This document shows positions 9,386 through 18,316 of a stretch of 64,000 bases of DNA, in pieces. Each line of letters opens with the position of its first letter. The first letter of the stretch is position 1. The notes below the pieces were generated by a model that was given only the letters and a program-made list of their open reading frames with translations, was not told the origin of the DNA and did no database searches. The position numbers and the translations under genes are program-made. Source of the stretch: Dethiobacter alkaliphilus AHT 1 (lineage in GTDB: Bacteria > Bacillota > Dethiobacteria > Dethiobacterales > Dethiobacteraceae); the NCBI RefSeq assembly GCF_000174415.1, contig NZ_ACJM01000001.1:310001-374000 (forward strand), written 5' to 3'.

Positions 9386-9925
9386 TTGAAACGGACCATG
9401 TTTATTATGTCCCTGGCGGTGGTGGGGTTGGCAATTTCCGCCTGGTACCAGGGAGGAATGGATTTGCTGGGTACCGGTGTTATGGCTGGAATACTGATGT
9501 TCATTGATGTCCTGCCCATGCTAATTGCCGCCTTTGCCGTCAGCGGCTTGGTGCAGGTGCTTATCAACCCGCAAATGATCAATAACTTTTTAGGTGAGGG
9601 CAAGGGTTTAAAAGGGGTAACTCTGGGAGCAGTGGCCGGTAGCGTGATTCCCGGCGGTCCCTATGTGTACTATCCCTTAAGCGCTTCCTTTGCGACCGCC
9701 GGTGTGCAGGCATCCACCCTGATGGCCTTTGTGGTCTCCAAAAGCCTTTGGGATTTGGCCCGCATTCCCATGGAGGTAGCCATCATCGGTTTCACACCAG
9801 CCATGATTCGCCTGCTGGTCACACTGCCATTTCCCATTCTCGCCGGTCTTTTGGTCTACTGGTTTTATCCCGGCCTGACCCGGCAAATGCTGCCGGTGCA
9901 AAAGATGGAGGAGGATAAACAATGA
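9386..9925 (+). CDS. Half-size permease, UPF0718/DUF318-like, first subunit
   Basis: 179-residue membrane protein with about five hydrophobic segments. It contains VIPGGPYVYYPLSA after a GLVQVLINPQMINNFLGEGKG stretch, as in the predicted permeases of the DUF318 (COG0701) family. Normal members are about twice as long; this gene and the next each encode one half. TTG 9386 follows AAGGGGG. Its substrate is not known; relatives have been linked to metalloid or organoarsenic export. Overlaps the next gene by ATGA. Confidence 0.72.
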   Translation: MKRTMFIMSLAVVGLAISAWYQGGMDLLGTGVMAGILMFIDVLPMLIAAFAVSGLVQVLINPQMINNFLGEGKGLKGVTLGAVAGSVIPGGPYVYYPLSASFATAGVQASTLMAFVVSKSLWDLARIPMEVAIIGFTPAMIRLLVTLPFPILAGLLVYWFYPGLTRQMLPVQKMEEDKQ

Positions 9926-10416
9926 CCACCACAATTCTCATCCTGGCCGCCCTGGCTTTGGCTTTGTTCATTGCTGCTTTGCGCCGCAAAGACGGCAGCC
10001 ATACAGAAGGCCTGGCCTCCGGAGCCAAACTTTTTTACTCATACCTGCCCCTGCTGCTGCTGGCCTTTTTAGCTGCCGGCCTCCTCCAGGTGGCCCTGCC
10101 TCCGGAGCTTATCAGCGGCTGGTTAGGTGCGGAAGCGGGCTGGCGCGGGATTCTCATCGGCAGTTTTTCCGGTATGCTGGTGGCCGCAGGTCCTTATGTT
10201 TCCTTTCCCATTTTTGCCTCCATCATGCAGGGAGGAGCGGGCATCGGTACCGTTGTGGCACTGGTAACCAGTTGGTCCTTGTTAACATTTTCCAAACTGC
10301 CTTTTGAGCTGGCGGTTTTGGGCCCCAAATTTACGGTGGTTCGCATCACCATTGTCATTCTCATGCCGCCCATAGCCGGATTTCTTGCCCATATCTTTTT
10401 TGCCGGCATTCTCTAA
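9922..10416 (+). CDS. Half-size permease, UPF0718/DUF318-like, second subunit
   Basis: 164-residue membrane protein, visibly homologous to the preceding one: both have a leading helix, then GL(V/L)QV...LG, then (G/A)GPYV(Y/S)(Y/F)P. Start ATG 9922 overlaps the upstream stop codon, implying translational coupling and a stoichiometric pair. Together the two halves would build the 8-10 helix core that a single-chain DUF318 permease has. The transported solute cannot be inferred from sequence. Confidence 0.72.
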   Translation: MTTTILILAALALALFIAALRRKDGSHTEGLASGAKLFYSYLPLLLLAFLAAGLLQVALPPELISGWLGAEAGWRGILIGSFSGMLVAAGPYVSFPIFASIMQGGAGIGTVVALVTSWSLLTFSKLPFELAVLGPKFTVVRITIVILMPPIAGFLAHIFFAGIL

Positions 10417-10469
10417 TCAAGAAAGTTTGGTGCATAATAAACAAAGGTAAATGATATCGGGAGGAAGTT

Positions 10470-11462
10470 ATGTCAGAAATTTTAGCACACGTGACCCGGG
10501 GCGGTGCGGTGGAATGCATACACCGCGGCGACCTGGTGGTGACGGACACAGAAGGTAAAATTGTTTTTTCCATTGGCGATCCACAAAAGCATACATATTG
10601 GCGCTCTGCCGCCAAGCCTTTTCAGGTTATTCCTCTGGTGGAAGCAGAGGGGATGAAACGTTTTGATTTCAGCGGCCGGGAGCTGGCGCTGATGACCTCC
10701 TCACACGGAGGAGAAGAGACCCATGTAGCAGCGGTACAGAGTATCCTTGATAAAATAGGGCTGACCGCCGATGCCCTGGAATGCGGGGCGGCCCCACCCA
10801 TGTACCGGCGCGCCGCTAATAAAATCCTAAAAGAGGGCGGTTCATTTTCTGTTTTCACCAATGCCTGTTCCGGCAAACACGCCGCAATCCTGGCGTTAGC
10901 CAAAATACGTGACTATCCGGTGGAGGGCTATTCCCAGCCCATACACCCGGCGCAGCATGAAGTGCTTCGCGCCGTGGCCGACTTGGCCGGGCTGATGCCC
11001 AAAGACCTGACCATCGGCATCGACGGCTGCGGCTTTCCCGTTTTTGGCCTGCCCATCTACAACATGGCCATCGCTTATGCCCATCTGGCCAACCCTCACC
11101 GCTTTCCCCAATCCCGCCGCAGCGCTCTGGAGACCATCGCTATGGCCATGACCGCCCATCCACACTACGTAGCCGGCACCAACCGGCTGGACACAGCCCT
11201 GATGGAAGCCACCGGCGGCCGCATCCTGGCCAAAGTGGGCTCTGAAGGTGTCTATAACGTCAGCATCACAGACCAGGGCCTGGGCCTGACCCTAAAAATA
11301 GAAGACGGCAACTTCCGCCCCTTCGGGCCCGTCATCATCGAAGCCCTAAAAAAGCTAAACGCCCTCACACCAACCGAGTTGGAAACCCTCCACCCCCACC
11401 ACCAAGTCTACCTGCAAAACCACCGCAAACAAACCATCGGCCAAATAATCCCCACCCTCTAA
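10470..11462 (+). CDS. L-asparaginase II family (thermolabile type) protein
   Basis: 330-residue protein of the Rhizobium-type asparaginase family (PF06089), unrelated to classical AnsA/AnsB. Visible family signatures are YWRSAAKPFQ near the N-terminus, MTSSHGGEETHV, NACSGKHAAILA in the middle (a Cys-Ser-Gly-Lys motif likely at the active site), and GIDGCGFPVFGLP. It would hydrolyse L-asparagine to aspartate and ammonia in the cytosol. It has its own GGGAGG ribosome site and sits about 54 bp after the permease pair. The last ~50 codons are unusually rich in C-ending codons. Confidence 0.85.
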   Translation: MSEILAHVTRGGAVECIHRGDLVVTDTEGKIVFSIGDPQKHTYWRSAAKPFQVIPLVEAEGMKRFDFSGRELALMTSSHGGEETHVAAVQSILDKIGLTADALECGAAPPMYRRAANKILKEGGSFSVFTNACSGKHAAILALAKIRDYPVEGYSQPIHPAQHEVLRAVADLAGLMPKDLTIGIDGCGFPVFGLPIYNMAIAYAHLANPHRFPQSRRSALETIAMAMTAHPHYVAGTNRLDTALMEATGGRILAKVGSEGVYNVSITDQGLGLTLKIEDGNFRPFGPVIIEALKKLNALTPTELETLHPHHQVYLQNHRKQTIGQIIPTL

Positions 11463-11464
11463 CG

Positions 11465-11494
11465 GTGGACAGAGGGACAGGTTTATTTGTCCAC
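11465..11494. repeat. GGGACAG-type palindromic repeat, copy 1
   Basis: GTGGACA (11465-11471) and TGTCCAC (11488-11494) flank AGGGACAGGT. This is the first of several intergenic palindromes sharing a GGGACAGGT or ACCGTCCC core. Confidence 0.6.
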
Positions 11495-11528
11495 ACATAT
11501 ATTTCCATTTTCTTCACGTGCCCATTGC

Positions 11529-11557
11529 GAGACAAAGGGGACAGGTGATTTTGTCTC
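11529..11557. repeat. GGGACAG-type palindromic repeat, copy 2
   Basis: GAGACAAA (11529-11536) and TTTGTCTC (11550-11557) flank GGGGACAGGTGAT. Same core as copy 1, 35 bp away, but with different arms. Confidence 0.6.
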
Positions 11558-11559
11558 AC

Positions 11560-11587
11560 AGCCGCGAATTCGCGGCTTTTTATTTTG
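11560..11587 (+). terminator. Intrinsic terminator of the marR-asparaginase region
   Basis: Perfect palindrome AGCCGCGAATTCGCGGCT followed by TTTTATTTT. From here to 11809 (about 220 bases) I see no gene or element. Confidence 0.85.
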
Positions 11588-11809
11588 CCTCCACTTTCCA
11601 GACCTTATCTGATCTGAAAACAACAGTTTCAAAAACCAAGCTTAATGACTCCATATCTTCAGGAACTGTTTCAAAGTAGAGGGTCTGATATTTCCAGCCT
11701 GAAAAGAGCGGGAGCCAGGGTTACATTTCCTGCTGTTGCGTACTTAAGAGGCACGGAGAAACTTCTTGCAGAAACTAACGTAATTCTTGTCTGCGCTTCA
11801 AATATTTAG

Positions 11810-11836
11810 TAAACTTTGTTAAATATTGCAGGATAA
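11810..11836 (+). promoter_or_regulatory. Sigma-28 (SigD)-like promoter of the chemoreceptor
   Basis: TAAACTTT (11810-11817), 11 nt, then CAGGATAA (11829-11836). The sigma-28 consensus is TAAAGTTT-N11-GCCGATAA: the -35 matches 7 of 8, the -10 keeps GATAA, and the spacing is exact. It lies about 60 bp upstream of a chemoreceptor gene. Confidence 0.45.
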
Positions 11837-11896
11837 TAATATTTCTTGTTGAAATATATTATATATTTCTGAAAATTGACTACTGGAGGTGTACTT

Positions 11897-13294
11897 ATGA
11901 CAAACCAGGAGAACAGTTTTATCCGTAAAAATGAATTACAAACAAATCTATTTGTACTTAAAGTTCTCTACCTGATTTTTCTCGGTGGGATATCCCTTAT
12001 TGCAATTATGATTGGGACAGGGATTTTGGATACCACTTGGACCGCTTGGTTGATTATGTTTCTGGGAATGGGTGTGCCGGTAGGAATCGCCACTTTGCTG
12101 CAACGCTCTTTCACTGCCCATCCATTTATAAAATACATCTTAGTTCTCACATCTATCGTAGGCTTTGGGGTCATTGTTGGCGCAAATGATATTAATCTGT
12201 CGTTGTCACCGTTGTGGCTTGGTTCATTAGCTCTCAGTGTTCTTTACTTTAACTTTCCGCTAACTATCGTCACAGCACTTACAGTGACTGTGACCAATGC
12301 CGTTTTCGTTTTTTCCGCTCCCGGCAGAGGTATGGAGGCCGCCGACATGTCGATTATGGCTGCCAATTCGTTAGCTTTTTTTATTGCTGCCTGTGCCATC
12401 TCTTTTTCCTCCTATAAAGGGCGGGAAATGTTAAATCAAAGTATTGAACTGCAAAGCAAAGCAAGTAGACAGGCTGAGGTAATGACAATGATTGTAACTG
12501 AAGCACAAGCTGCGGCAGGTAAGGTTAATTTAGCGGGAGAAAGTCTGGCAGCGTCTTCTCAGGAGATAAGCGCCAGCCTGGAGGAGGTTGCCGCTACAGC
12601 AACTGAATTCTCCGGCAATGCGCAAAATATGTCTCTCCGGGCCCAGGAGATGCAGGAAACGGGCAGCCAAATTAACCTGAAGGCCAGGGACGGGGGGGCG
12701 GCTATCAATAGCGCCATGAATGAAATGGAGGAGATTGACACCAGTGTTGCAGGAATGCAGGACATAATAGTTACACTGCACAATCAGTCAAAAAATATTG
12801 GTAGCGTAACCGAGACTATCATTGGTATAGCCGAACAGACAAACTTACTTGCTCTTAATGCCGCCATTGAGGCGGCCAGGGCAGGAGAGCAGGGTAAAGG
12901 ATTTGCTGTGGTGGCAGAAGAGGTGCGTAAACTGGCAGAGCACTCCGCCCAATCTGCTGCCGAGATTTCTCAGTCAATTCAATCTGTGGAGCTACAGGCG
13001 CAAAAGGCCGCGGAAAATATGGAGCAAAATGCTGCCAAGGTTAAATCCGGGTCTGAAGTGGTAACAAATGCGGGGCAGATTTTTGAAGCCATTATTGGGG
13101 AAATTGGCCAAGTAGCAGAGCAGATTCAGGATATCGCTGCATCATCTCAGGAAATCGGCTCAGGGAGCGAAAGCCTGTCAGCAGCAGTAGAGGAGCAAAC
13201 TGCCACCATGACCGAAGTGGCAAATACTGCTGCGGGATTGCAGGAAACTGTTAACAGTCTGCTTGAAGTATTACAGAAAAATGATTACGCTTAA
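11897..13294 (+). CDS. Methyl-accepting chemotaxis protein with integral-membrane sensor, no HAMP
   Basis: 465-residue receptor. The first ~180 residues contain about six hydrophobic segments and no large extracellular loop, so the ligand is sensed in or near the membrane. A long coiled coil follows and contains the highly conserved signalling tip ([20 protein letters not shown] then [14 protein letters not shown]) that contacts CheA and CheW. No HAMP domain is evident. ATG 11897 follows GGAGG (11885-11889); the upstream TTG frame is rejected. Monocistronic, with its own sigma-28-like promoter. Confidence 0.92.
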   Translation: MTNQENSFIRKNELQTNLFVLKVLYLIFLGGISLIAIMIGTGILDTTWTAWLIMFLGMGVPVGIATLLQRSFTAHPFIKYILVLTSIVGFGVIVGANDINLSLSPLWLGSLALSVLYFNFPLTIVTALTVTVTNAVFVFSAPGRGMEAADMSIMAANSLAFFIAACAISFSSYKGREMLNQSIELQSKASRQAEVMTMIVTEAQAAAGKVNLAGESLAASSQEISASLEEVAATATEFSGNAQNMSLRAQEMQETGSQINLKARDGGAAINSAMNEMEEIDTSVAGMQDIIVTLHNQSKNIGSVTETIIGIAEQTNLLALNAAIEAARAGEQGKGFAVVAEEVRKLAEHSAQSAAEISQSIQSVELQAQKAAENMEQNAAKVKSGSEVVTNAGQIFEAIIGEIGQVAEQIQDIAASSQEIGSGSESLSAAVEEQTATMTEVANTAAGLQETVNSLLEVLQKNDYA

Positions 13295-13303
13295 ACCTGG
13301 CAA

Positions 13304-13335
13304 GCCAGCCACGGGGACCGTTCCCCTGGCTGGTT
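13304..13335. repeat. GGGAC-type palindrome, also terminator-like
   Basis: CCAGCCA-C-GGGGA, loop CCGT, TCCCC-TGGCTGG, directly after the chemoreceptor gene. It carries the GGGACCGTTCCCC form of the dispersed core and could end the upstream transcript. Confidence 0.55.
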
Positions 13336-13398
13336 GCTTTATTGCTTAAGCTTTTGTAACTAACCGTCGCGGTTTGGACCACAAGATGTGGGAGCGGG

Positions 13399-13439
13399 TG
13401 AGACTTTGAGAACCGTCCCGGGAGTCTCAGTGTGCAAAA
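13399..13439. repeat. CCGTCCC-type palindromic repeat
   Basis: TGAGACT (13399-13405) and AGTCTCA (13433-13439) flank a GAGAACCGTCCCGGG core. A further GGTCCGTCCCC lies at about 13464-13474. These are members of the dispersed family. Confidence 0.55.
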
Positions 13440-13567
13440 AATTGCATGGTTTTTGCAAAAAAAGGTCCGTCCCCGGTTTGCGGAAATATTTAATAGTAGA
13501 TAAAAGCAGGGATAAGGGGGGAAAATGCAGAATAATACGTAAAATTCGACTAGTTGGAGGTTTTTTT

Positions 13568-14140
13568 GTGATAGATCAGGAGAAGATTCAAAAAGCGGTC
13601 CGCATGATTTTGGAAGGTATCGGCGAAGATCCGGACCGGGAGGGTTTGCAGGATACACCGGCACGGGTGGCAAAAATGTATGGTGAAGTGTTTTCCGGAC
13701 TGCACTGTGATCCCTGTGATCATCTGGAGACCTGTTTCTACGAAGAAAAACATGACGAAATGGTGCTGATTAAGGATATCAGTATCTACTCCATGTGTGA
13801 GCATCATCTGTTGCCTTTTTACGGCAAAGCACATGTGGCCTATATTCCCAATCCGGAAAAGATCACCGGCCTGAGCAAGCTGGTGCGGGTGGTGGAGACA
13901 CTGTCTCGCCGGCCGCAGCTGCAGGAGAGGTTGACTACTCAGATTGCCGACACCATTGTGGAAAAGCTGGATGCCAAGGGCGTTGTGGTGGTCATCGAAG
14001 CCGAACATCTGTGTATGACCATCCGCGGTGTGAAAAAGCCCGGCTCCACCACAGTTACCTCGGCGGTGCGCGGCATCTGCCGCACCAACCATCTTACCCG
14101 GGCCGAAGCCTTTTCGCTGCTTAAGGGAACCCATCGGTAA
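13568..14140 (+). CDS. folE: GTP cyclohydrolase I
   Basis: Converts GTP to 7,8-dihydroneopterin triphosphate, the entry step of folate synthesis. 190 residues, as expected for the type I enzyme. Zinc and catalytic motifs are present: [20 protein letters not shown] (Cys and His zinc ligands) and the second Cys in [19 protein letters not shown] 13568 is used because GGAGG sits at 13556-13560; the longer upstream frame runs through repeat DNA. It is the first gene of an eight-gene folate/pABA operon, and the next gene starts directly at its stop codon. Confidence 0.95.
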   Translation: MIDQEKIQKAVRMILEGIGEDPDREGLQDTPARVAKMYGEVFSGLHCDPCDHLETCFYEEKHDEMVLIKDISIYSMCEHHLLPFYGKAHVAYIPNPEKITGLSKLVRVVETLSRRPQLQERLTTQIADTIVEKLDAKGVVVVIEAEHLCMTIRGVKKPGSTTVTSAVRGICRTNHLTRAEAFSLLKGTHR

Positions 14141-14629
14141 ATGGACCGCGTACAAAAACTTACCGCCGATCCTGATTATCGGCGGTATCTTTGCGTGACC
14201 GCCCAATACGAAACGGAGCGGCCATTTTGCCGCCACGACTTCAATCACCTGCTGGATGTGGCGCGCATTGCCTGGATTCTCTGCCTGCAGCGCAGCATTG
14301 ATATCGGGCAACCGGTGGTTTATGCCGCTGCCCTGCTCCATGATATCGGACGTTTTGCCCAATATGAAGATAAAGCGGTGGACCATGCAGCAGAAAGTGC
14401 CCGTCTGGCCGAACCGCTTTTAATTAAGCACGGCTTTGCCGCAGCGGAAATCAGCACCATTTTGCCCGCCATCACTGCTCACCGCCTGCCGCCGGAGCAG
14501 GTGGAAGACCCGTTTTCTGCGGTTTTAGCGGAAGCCGATGATTTATCCCGGCGTTGTTTTGACTGTACGGCCCAAAAAGGCTGCTATAAATTTGACCGGA
14601 TGGCCACGGCCAAAGGTATCCGGTACTGA
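14141..14629 (+). CDS. HD-domain metal-dependent phosphohydrolase in folate operon
   Basis: 162-residue HD-superfamily protein. The ligands are visible as H of FNHLLDVAR, the HD pair in AALLHDIGRFAQY, H of KAVDHAAES, and a late D in LAEADDLSR. The ATG begins immediately after the folE stop (TAAATG), implying tight coupling. Folate synthesis needs removal of phosphates from dihydroneopterin triphosphate before FolB. No Nudix FolQ/NudB is in this operon, and this is the only unexplained hydrolase in it. HD enzymes act on pterin phosphates in archaeal methanopterin synthesis (MptB). My inference is that this protein supplies that step; this is not shown by sequence alone. Confidence 0.82.
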   Translation: MDRVQKLTADPDYRRYLCVTAQYETERPFCRHDFNHLLDVARIAWILCLQRSIDIGQPVVYAAALLHDIGRFAQYEDKAVDHAAESARLAEPLLIKHGFAAAEISTILPAITAHRLPPEQVEDPFSAVLAEADDLSRRCFDCTAQKGCYKFDRMATAKGIRY

Positions 14630-14641
14630 TGGGGAGGTACC

Positions 14642-15475
14642 ATGACAGACAAACTGACCATCAAAGAAAAAGAATATAATCTAAAAGACCATACCCTGAT
14701 CATGGGGATTTTAAATGTAACCCCCGACTCTTTTTCCGACGGCGGTAATTATATCGACCCGCAAAAAGCGGTGCAGCATGCCCTGCAGATGATCGAAGAG
14801 GGGGCACACATCATCGATGTGGGCGGTGAATCCACCCGCCCCGGCTTTGCAGCAGTTTCTGCCGAAGAGGAAAAGGCCCGGGTAATTCCTGTTATCCGCG
14901 CCATTGCTGCTGCCACCGATGTGCCCATCTCCATCGACAGCTACAAGGCGGATGTGGCAGAAGCAGCTCTGGAAGCGGGTGCGGCCATGTTAAACGATGT
15001 TTACGGCGGCAAGCGTGACCCGGATATGCTGAAACTGGCGGCCAAAGCCGATGTGCCCATCTGCCTGATGCACAACAGAAATGAAGCACTATATCAGGAC
15101 CTGTTGGCCGAAATTAAGGCCGATTTGCTGGAAAGTGTGGCCCTGGCTCAAGAAGCAGGCGTCCGCAAAGAAAATATTATTCTCGATCCCGGTATCGGTT
15201 TTGGTAAAACGCCAGCCCATAATCTGGCGGTGATGCAGCGCCTGGACGAGCTTACAGCGCTGGGGTATCCCATGCTCTTGGGCACTTCCCGCAAATCCAT
15301 GATCGGCAAGGTTTTGGACTTGCCGGTGGAGGAGCGGGTGGAGGGAACTGCGGCCACCGTGGCTTACGGTATTACCCGGGGCTGCCGCATCGTGCGTGTC
15401 CATGATATTTTGGCCATGAGCCGTGTGGCCCGCATGACCGACGCCATGTTGGCGGGGAGGTTTTTAGATGGATAA
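14642..15475 (+). CDS. folP: Dihydropteroate synthase
   Basis: Joins 6-hydroxymethyl-dihydropterin pyrophosphate to p-aminobenzoate; the target of sulfonamides. 277 residues. Family signatures are MGILNVTPDSFSDGG and HIIDVGGESTRPG near the N-terminus, then PISIDSYKADVAE, NDVYGG, DPGIGFGKT and LLGTSRKS. Ribosome site GGGGAGG. Its last 8 bases overlap folB. A short N-terminal extension (about 15 residues) precedes the TIM barrel. Confidence 0.96.
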   Translation: MTDKLTIKEKEYNLKDHTLIMGILNVTPDSFSDGGNYIDPQKAVQHALQMIEEGAHIIDVGGESTRPGFAAVSAEEEKARVIPVIRAIAAATDVPISIDSYKADVAEAALEAGAAMLNDVYGGKRDPDMLKLAAKADVPICLMHNRNEALYQDLLAEIKADLLESVALAQEAGVRKENIILDPGIGFGKTPAHNLAVMQRLDELTALGYPMLLGTSRKSMIGKVLDLPVEERVEGTAATVAYGITRGCRIVRVHDILAMSRVARMTDAMLAGRFLDG

Positions 15476-15821
15476 AATCATTTTGGAAAATATGCTTTTC
15501 TATGGCTATCATGGTGTTTTGCCGGAGGAAAACACTCTGGGCCAGCGCTATGCCGTAAGCGTTGTACTGGGTACAGACATTAAGTCTGCCGCCGCAGATG
15601 ACGATCTGACCAAATCTTTAAATTATGCCGAAGTCTACAACGCGGTTAAAGGCATCATGGAAGGGGAGCCAGCCAAGCTATTGGAAACACTGGCCGAGTC
15701 CATCTCCGGTCGTATCCTGGCCATGGGGGCAGAGACCGTACGTGTCACCGTGAAAAAGCTTCATCCGCCAATCCCCGGCCAGATGGATTTTGCTGCGGTG
15801 GAAATAGAGAGGAGCCGGTGA
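15468..15821 (+). CDS. folB: Dihydroneopterin aldolase
   Basis: Cleaves 7,8-dihydroneopterin to 6-hydroxymethyl-dihydropterin and glycolaldehyde. 117 residues, full length. Motifs are MLFYGYHGVLPEEN (with the conserved Tyr/His and Glu), LNYAEVYNAVKG, and a C-terminal VRVTVKKLHPPIPGQMDFAAVEI containing the catalytic Lys. Overlaps folP upstream and folK downstream. Confidence 0.95.
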   Translation: MDKIILENMLFYGYHGVLPEENTLGQRYAVSVVLGTDIKSAAADDDLTKSLNYAEVYNAVKGIMEGEPAKLLETLAESISGRILAMGAETVRVTVKKLHPPIPGQMDFAAVEIERSR

Positions 15822-16309
15822 TGGCCAAAGCATTTCTGGGCTTGGGCTCCAACCTGGGTGAGCGGCAAAAACAACTGGACTTTGCCGTTGAGCGGCTGCA
15901 GGCCCATCCCCAAATCACAGACCTGAAAGTTGCCAAGTATCTGGAAACGGAGCCGGTGGGTTATCTGGATCAGGATAAATTTCTAAACACCGTGGTGGAG
16001 CTCTCCACAACCCTGGCTCCCCATGAGCTGCTGGCGGTGGCCCAGGAGATTGAACAGGCCGCCAAGCGGGTGCGGGTGATCCGCTGGGGCCCGCGCACTC
16101 TGGATGTGGACATTCTGCTCTATGATGCCCTGTGCCTGGATGAGCCGGATTTGACCATCCCCCATCCCCGCATGCGGGAGCGGGAATTCGTTTTGGCTCC
16201 ACTGGCCCAAATTGCGCCGGATGTGGCCATTCCCCCTGACGGCCGCACGGCCCGGCAGCTTTTAGACCAATTACGAAAAAGCGGGTGTTTTGATGCTTCT
16301 AATGATTGA
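15821..16309 (+). CDS. folK: 6-hydroxymethyl-7,8-dihydropterin pyrophosphokinase
   Basis: Transfers pyrophosphate from ATP to hydroxymethyl-dihydropterin, making the folP substrate. About 162 residues. Signatures are [13 protein letters not shown] at the N-terminus, the pterin-binding segment, and [15 protein letters not shown] with the Mg-binding DxD, followed by [19 protein letters not shown] 15821 overlaps the folB stop (TGATG); a GTG one codon earlier is possible. Confidence 0.96.
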   Translation: MAKAFLGLGSNLGERQKQLDFAVERLQAHPQITDLKVAKYLETEPVGYLDQDKFLNTVVELSTTLAPHELLAVAQEIEQAAKRVRVIRWGPRTLDVDILLYDALCLDEPDLTIPHPRMREREFVLAPLAQIAPDVAIPPDGRTARQLLDQLRKSGCFDASND

Positions 16310-16895
16310 TAACTACGATTCCTTTACCTATAATCTGGTGCAGTTTCTGGGCGAATTGGGCGCTGATATCCGGGTTATTCGCAACCGCAGTATTCATCCG
16401 GCAGAAATCACCGACCTGTCCCCGGAGCGGATTATCATCTCTCCGGGCCCCTGCACTCCCAACGAAGCCGGCATCTCCATGGATGTAATCAGCCGCTATG
16501 CCGGTAAAATCCCCATCCTGGGCATTTGTCTGGGGCATCAGTGCCTGGGCCAGGTGTTTGGTGGCCGTGTTATCCGGGCCGCTCTGCCGGTGCACGGTAA
16601 AACTTCACAGATTCAGCATACCGGCCGCGGCGTCTTTTCCGGCCTGCCGACCCCGTTTTCTGCCACCCGCTACCACTCACTGGTGGTGGAGCGTAAAACC
16701 CTGCCACAGTGTCTGGAAATTACCGCCGAAAGCGAGCAGGGGGAAATAATGGGCCTGCGCCATAAACAGATTCCTTACCTGGAAGGGGTTCAGTTTCATC
16801 CCGAGGCCATTCTCACCGAATACGGCAAGGACCTGCTGGCTAATTTCCTGCGCTACCCGGCCCATGGAAAGGAGGGGGCGCGGTGCGTAAGCTAA
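16293..16895 (+). CDS. pabA: Aminodeoxychorismate synthase, glutamine amidotransferase subunit
   Basis: Class I glutamine amidotransferase supplying ammonia to PabB. About 200 residues. The N-terminus [17 protein letters not shown], the nucleophile Cys79 in [11 protein letters not shown], and the His-Glu pair in [12 protein letters not shown] form the complete triad. Its start lies inside the end of folK (overlap about 17 bp) and its end overlaps pabB, so it is translationally coupled. PabA and TrpG are hard to separate by sequence; the folate operon context decides for pabA. Confidence 0.93.
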   Translation: MLLMIDNYDSFTYNLVQFLGELGADIRVIRNRSIHPAEITDLSPERIIISPGPCTPNEAGISMDVISRYAGKIPILGICLGHQCLGQVFGGRVIRAALPVHGKTSQIQHTGRGVFSGLPTPFSATRYHSLVVERKTLPQCLEITAESEQGEIMGLRHKQIPYLEGVQFHPEAILTEYGKDLLANFLRYPAHGKEGARCVS

Positions 16896-18316
16896 AACCA
16901 CAGGTGGCAGAGATTACTCTGGATCGCCCCTTAGACGAAGTCTTTGCCCCCTTTACAGAAGAGGCGTACCCTTTCTGGCTGGACAGCAGTAAACCCGGCG
17001 GGCAGATGGGCCGTTGGTCTTTTATGGGCAGCAATCCCTTTTTGGTGCTAAAAACTTACGGCCGCCGCATCATTCTGGAAGAAAACGGTGCTACCCGGGA
17101 GTTTGATGCTAACCCCTTTGAAGTGCTGCGAGAGCAGCTAAAGCGCTTCACCCTGGAGCGGGGTGATTTGCCCTTTCCCTTCATCGGCGGCGCCGTGGGC
17201 TTCTTCTCTTATGATTTGGGCCGCATGGTGGAAAATTTGCCCGACGATACAGTAAACGACTTAAACACCCCGGATATTTATCTGGGTTTTTACAGTACCG
17301 TCATTGCCATAGACCATGAAGAAAACCGCAATTATATCATCGCTTCCGGATTGCCCCTGGAGGGTGAAGAAGCTTATAACAAAGCCATGGACGATATGGC
17401 TGCCATTAAGCAAAAAATCAGCCGTCCGGTAAAACTGGATGACCCCTGGGATGAGCAGAATATTGCAGCAGGTGAAATCCGCACCTTCTTTACCCCCGAT
17501 ACTTACGGGCAGGCGGTGGAGCGCATCCGTGACTACATCACCGCCGGCGATATTTATCAGGCCAACATGACCCAGCGCTTTGACGCGCCCCTGAAGATGC
17601 GGCCCTACCAGCTCTACCGCCGCCTGCGCCAGGCCAATCCGGCGCCTTTTGCCGCTTATCTGGACTGCGGCGACAACTTTCGGGTTTTTAGCTCCTCCCC
17701 GGAGCGCTACCTGCTTTTAGAAGATAATGTGGTGGAGACCCGCCCCATTAAAGGGACCCTGCCCCGCGGCAAAACGCCGGAAGAGGACCAGCAGAACGCC
17801 GAAGCGCTGTTAAAGAGTGAAAAAGACCGGGCGGAGCTGGTGATGATTATCGACCTGGAACGAAATGATCTGGGCCGCGTCTGCTCCTACGGTTCTGTTC
17901 ACGTACCGGAATTAATCGTTTTGGAAAAATACACCACCGTCTTTCATTTGGTTTCCACCGTCCGCGGTGAGCTGGCTCCCGGCAAGGATTTTGTGGACCT
18001 CTTAAAAGCATCTTTTCCCGGCGGCTCCATTACCGGCGCGCCAAAAATCCGGGCTATGGAGATCATTGAAGAGCTGGAACCGGTACGCCGCGGCGTATAC
18101 ACCGGCTCCATCGGTTACGTAGGCTTTGACGGCCGTGCCGATTTAAACATCGTTATTCGCACCTTTATCAATAAAAACGATAAGGTCCACCTGCAGGCCG
18201 GCGGCGGCATCGTCTTTGATTCCCAGCCTTATCCCGAATATCAGGAAACACTGCATAAAGCCAAGGCACTCCTAAAAAGCCTGGGTGTTAATCAGTTTCC
18301 GGAGGTGCAAAAATGA
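16883..18316 (+). CDS. pabB: Aminodeoxychorismate synthase component I
   Basis: Aminates chorismate to 4-amino-4-deoxychorismate using PabA ammonia. 477 residues from GTG 16883, overlapping pabA by 13 bp. The chorismate-utilising C-terminal domain contains [16 protein letters not shown]; the Lys in PIKGT is characteristic of PabB (TrpE has PIAGT). [24 protein letters not shown] and [20 protein letters not shown] follow. The N-terminal regulatory-like domain is retained. Confidence 0.94.
   Translation: MRKLKPQVAEITLDRPLDEVFAPFTEEAYPFWLDSSKPGGQMGRWSFMGSNPFLVLKTYGRRIILEENGATREFDANPFEVLREQLKRFTLERGDLPFPFIGGAVGFFSYDLGRMVENLPDDTVNDLNTPDIYLGFYSTVIAIDHEENRNYIIASGLPLEGEEAYNKAMDDMAAIKQKISRPVKLDDPWDEQNIAAGEIRTFFTPDTYGQAVERIRDYITAGDIYQANMTQRFDAPLKMRPYQLYRRLRQANPAPFAAYLDCGDNFRVFSSSPERYLLLEDNVVETRPIKGTLPRGKTPEEDQQNAEALLKSEKDRAELVMIIDLERNDLGRVCSYGSVHVPELIVLEKYTTVFHLVSTVRGELAPGKDFVDLLKASFPGGSITGAPKIRAMEIIEELEPVRRGVYTGSIGYVGFDGRADLNIVIRTFINKNDKVHLQAGGGIVFDSQPYPEYQETLHKAKALLKSLGVNQFPEVQK

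Noticed and set aside
13340-13567. Tetrahydrofolate riboswitch upstream of folE
   Set aside because: I see palindromic repeats of the GGGAC family but none of the conserved THF-riboswitch core.
16883-18316. Anthranilate synthase TrpE
   Set aside because: PIKGT rather than PIAGT, and the folate operon context, indicate pabB.
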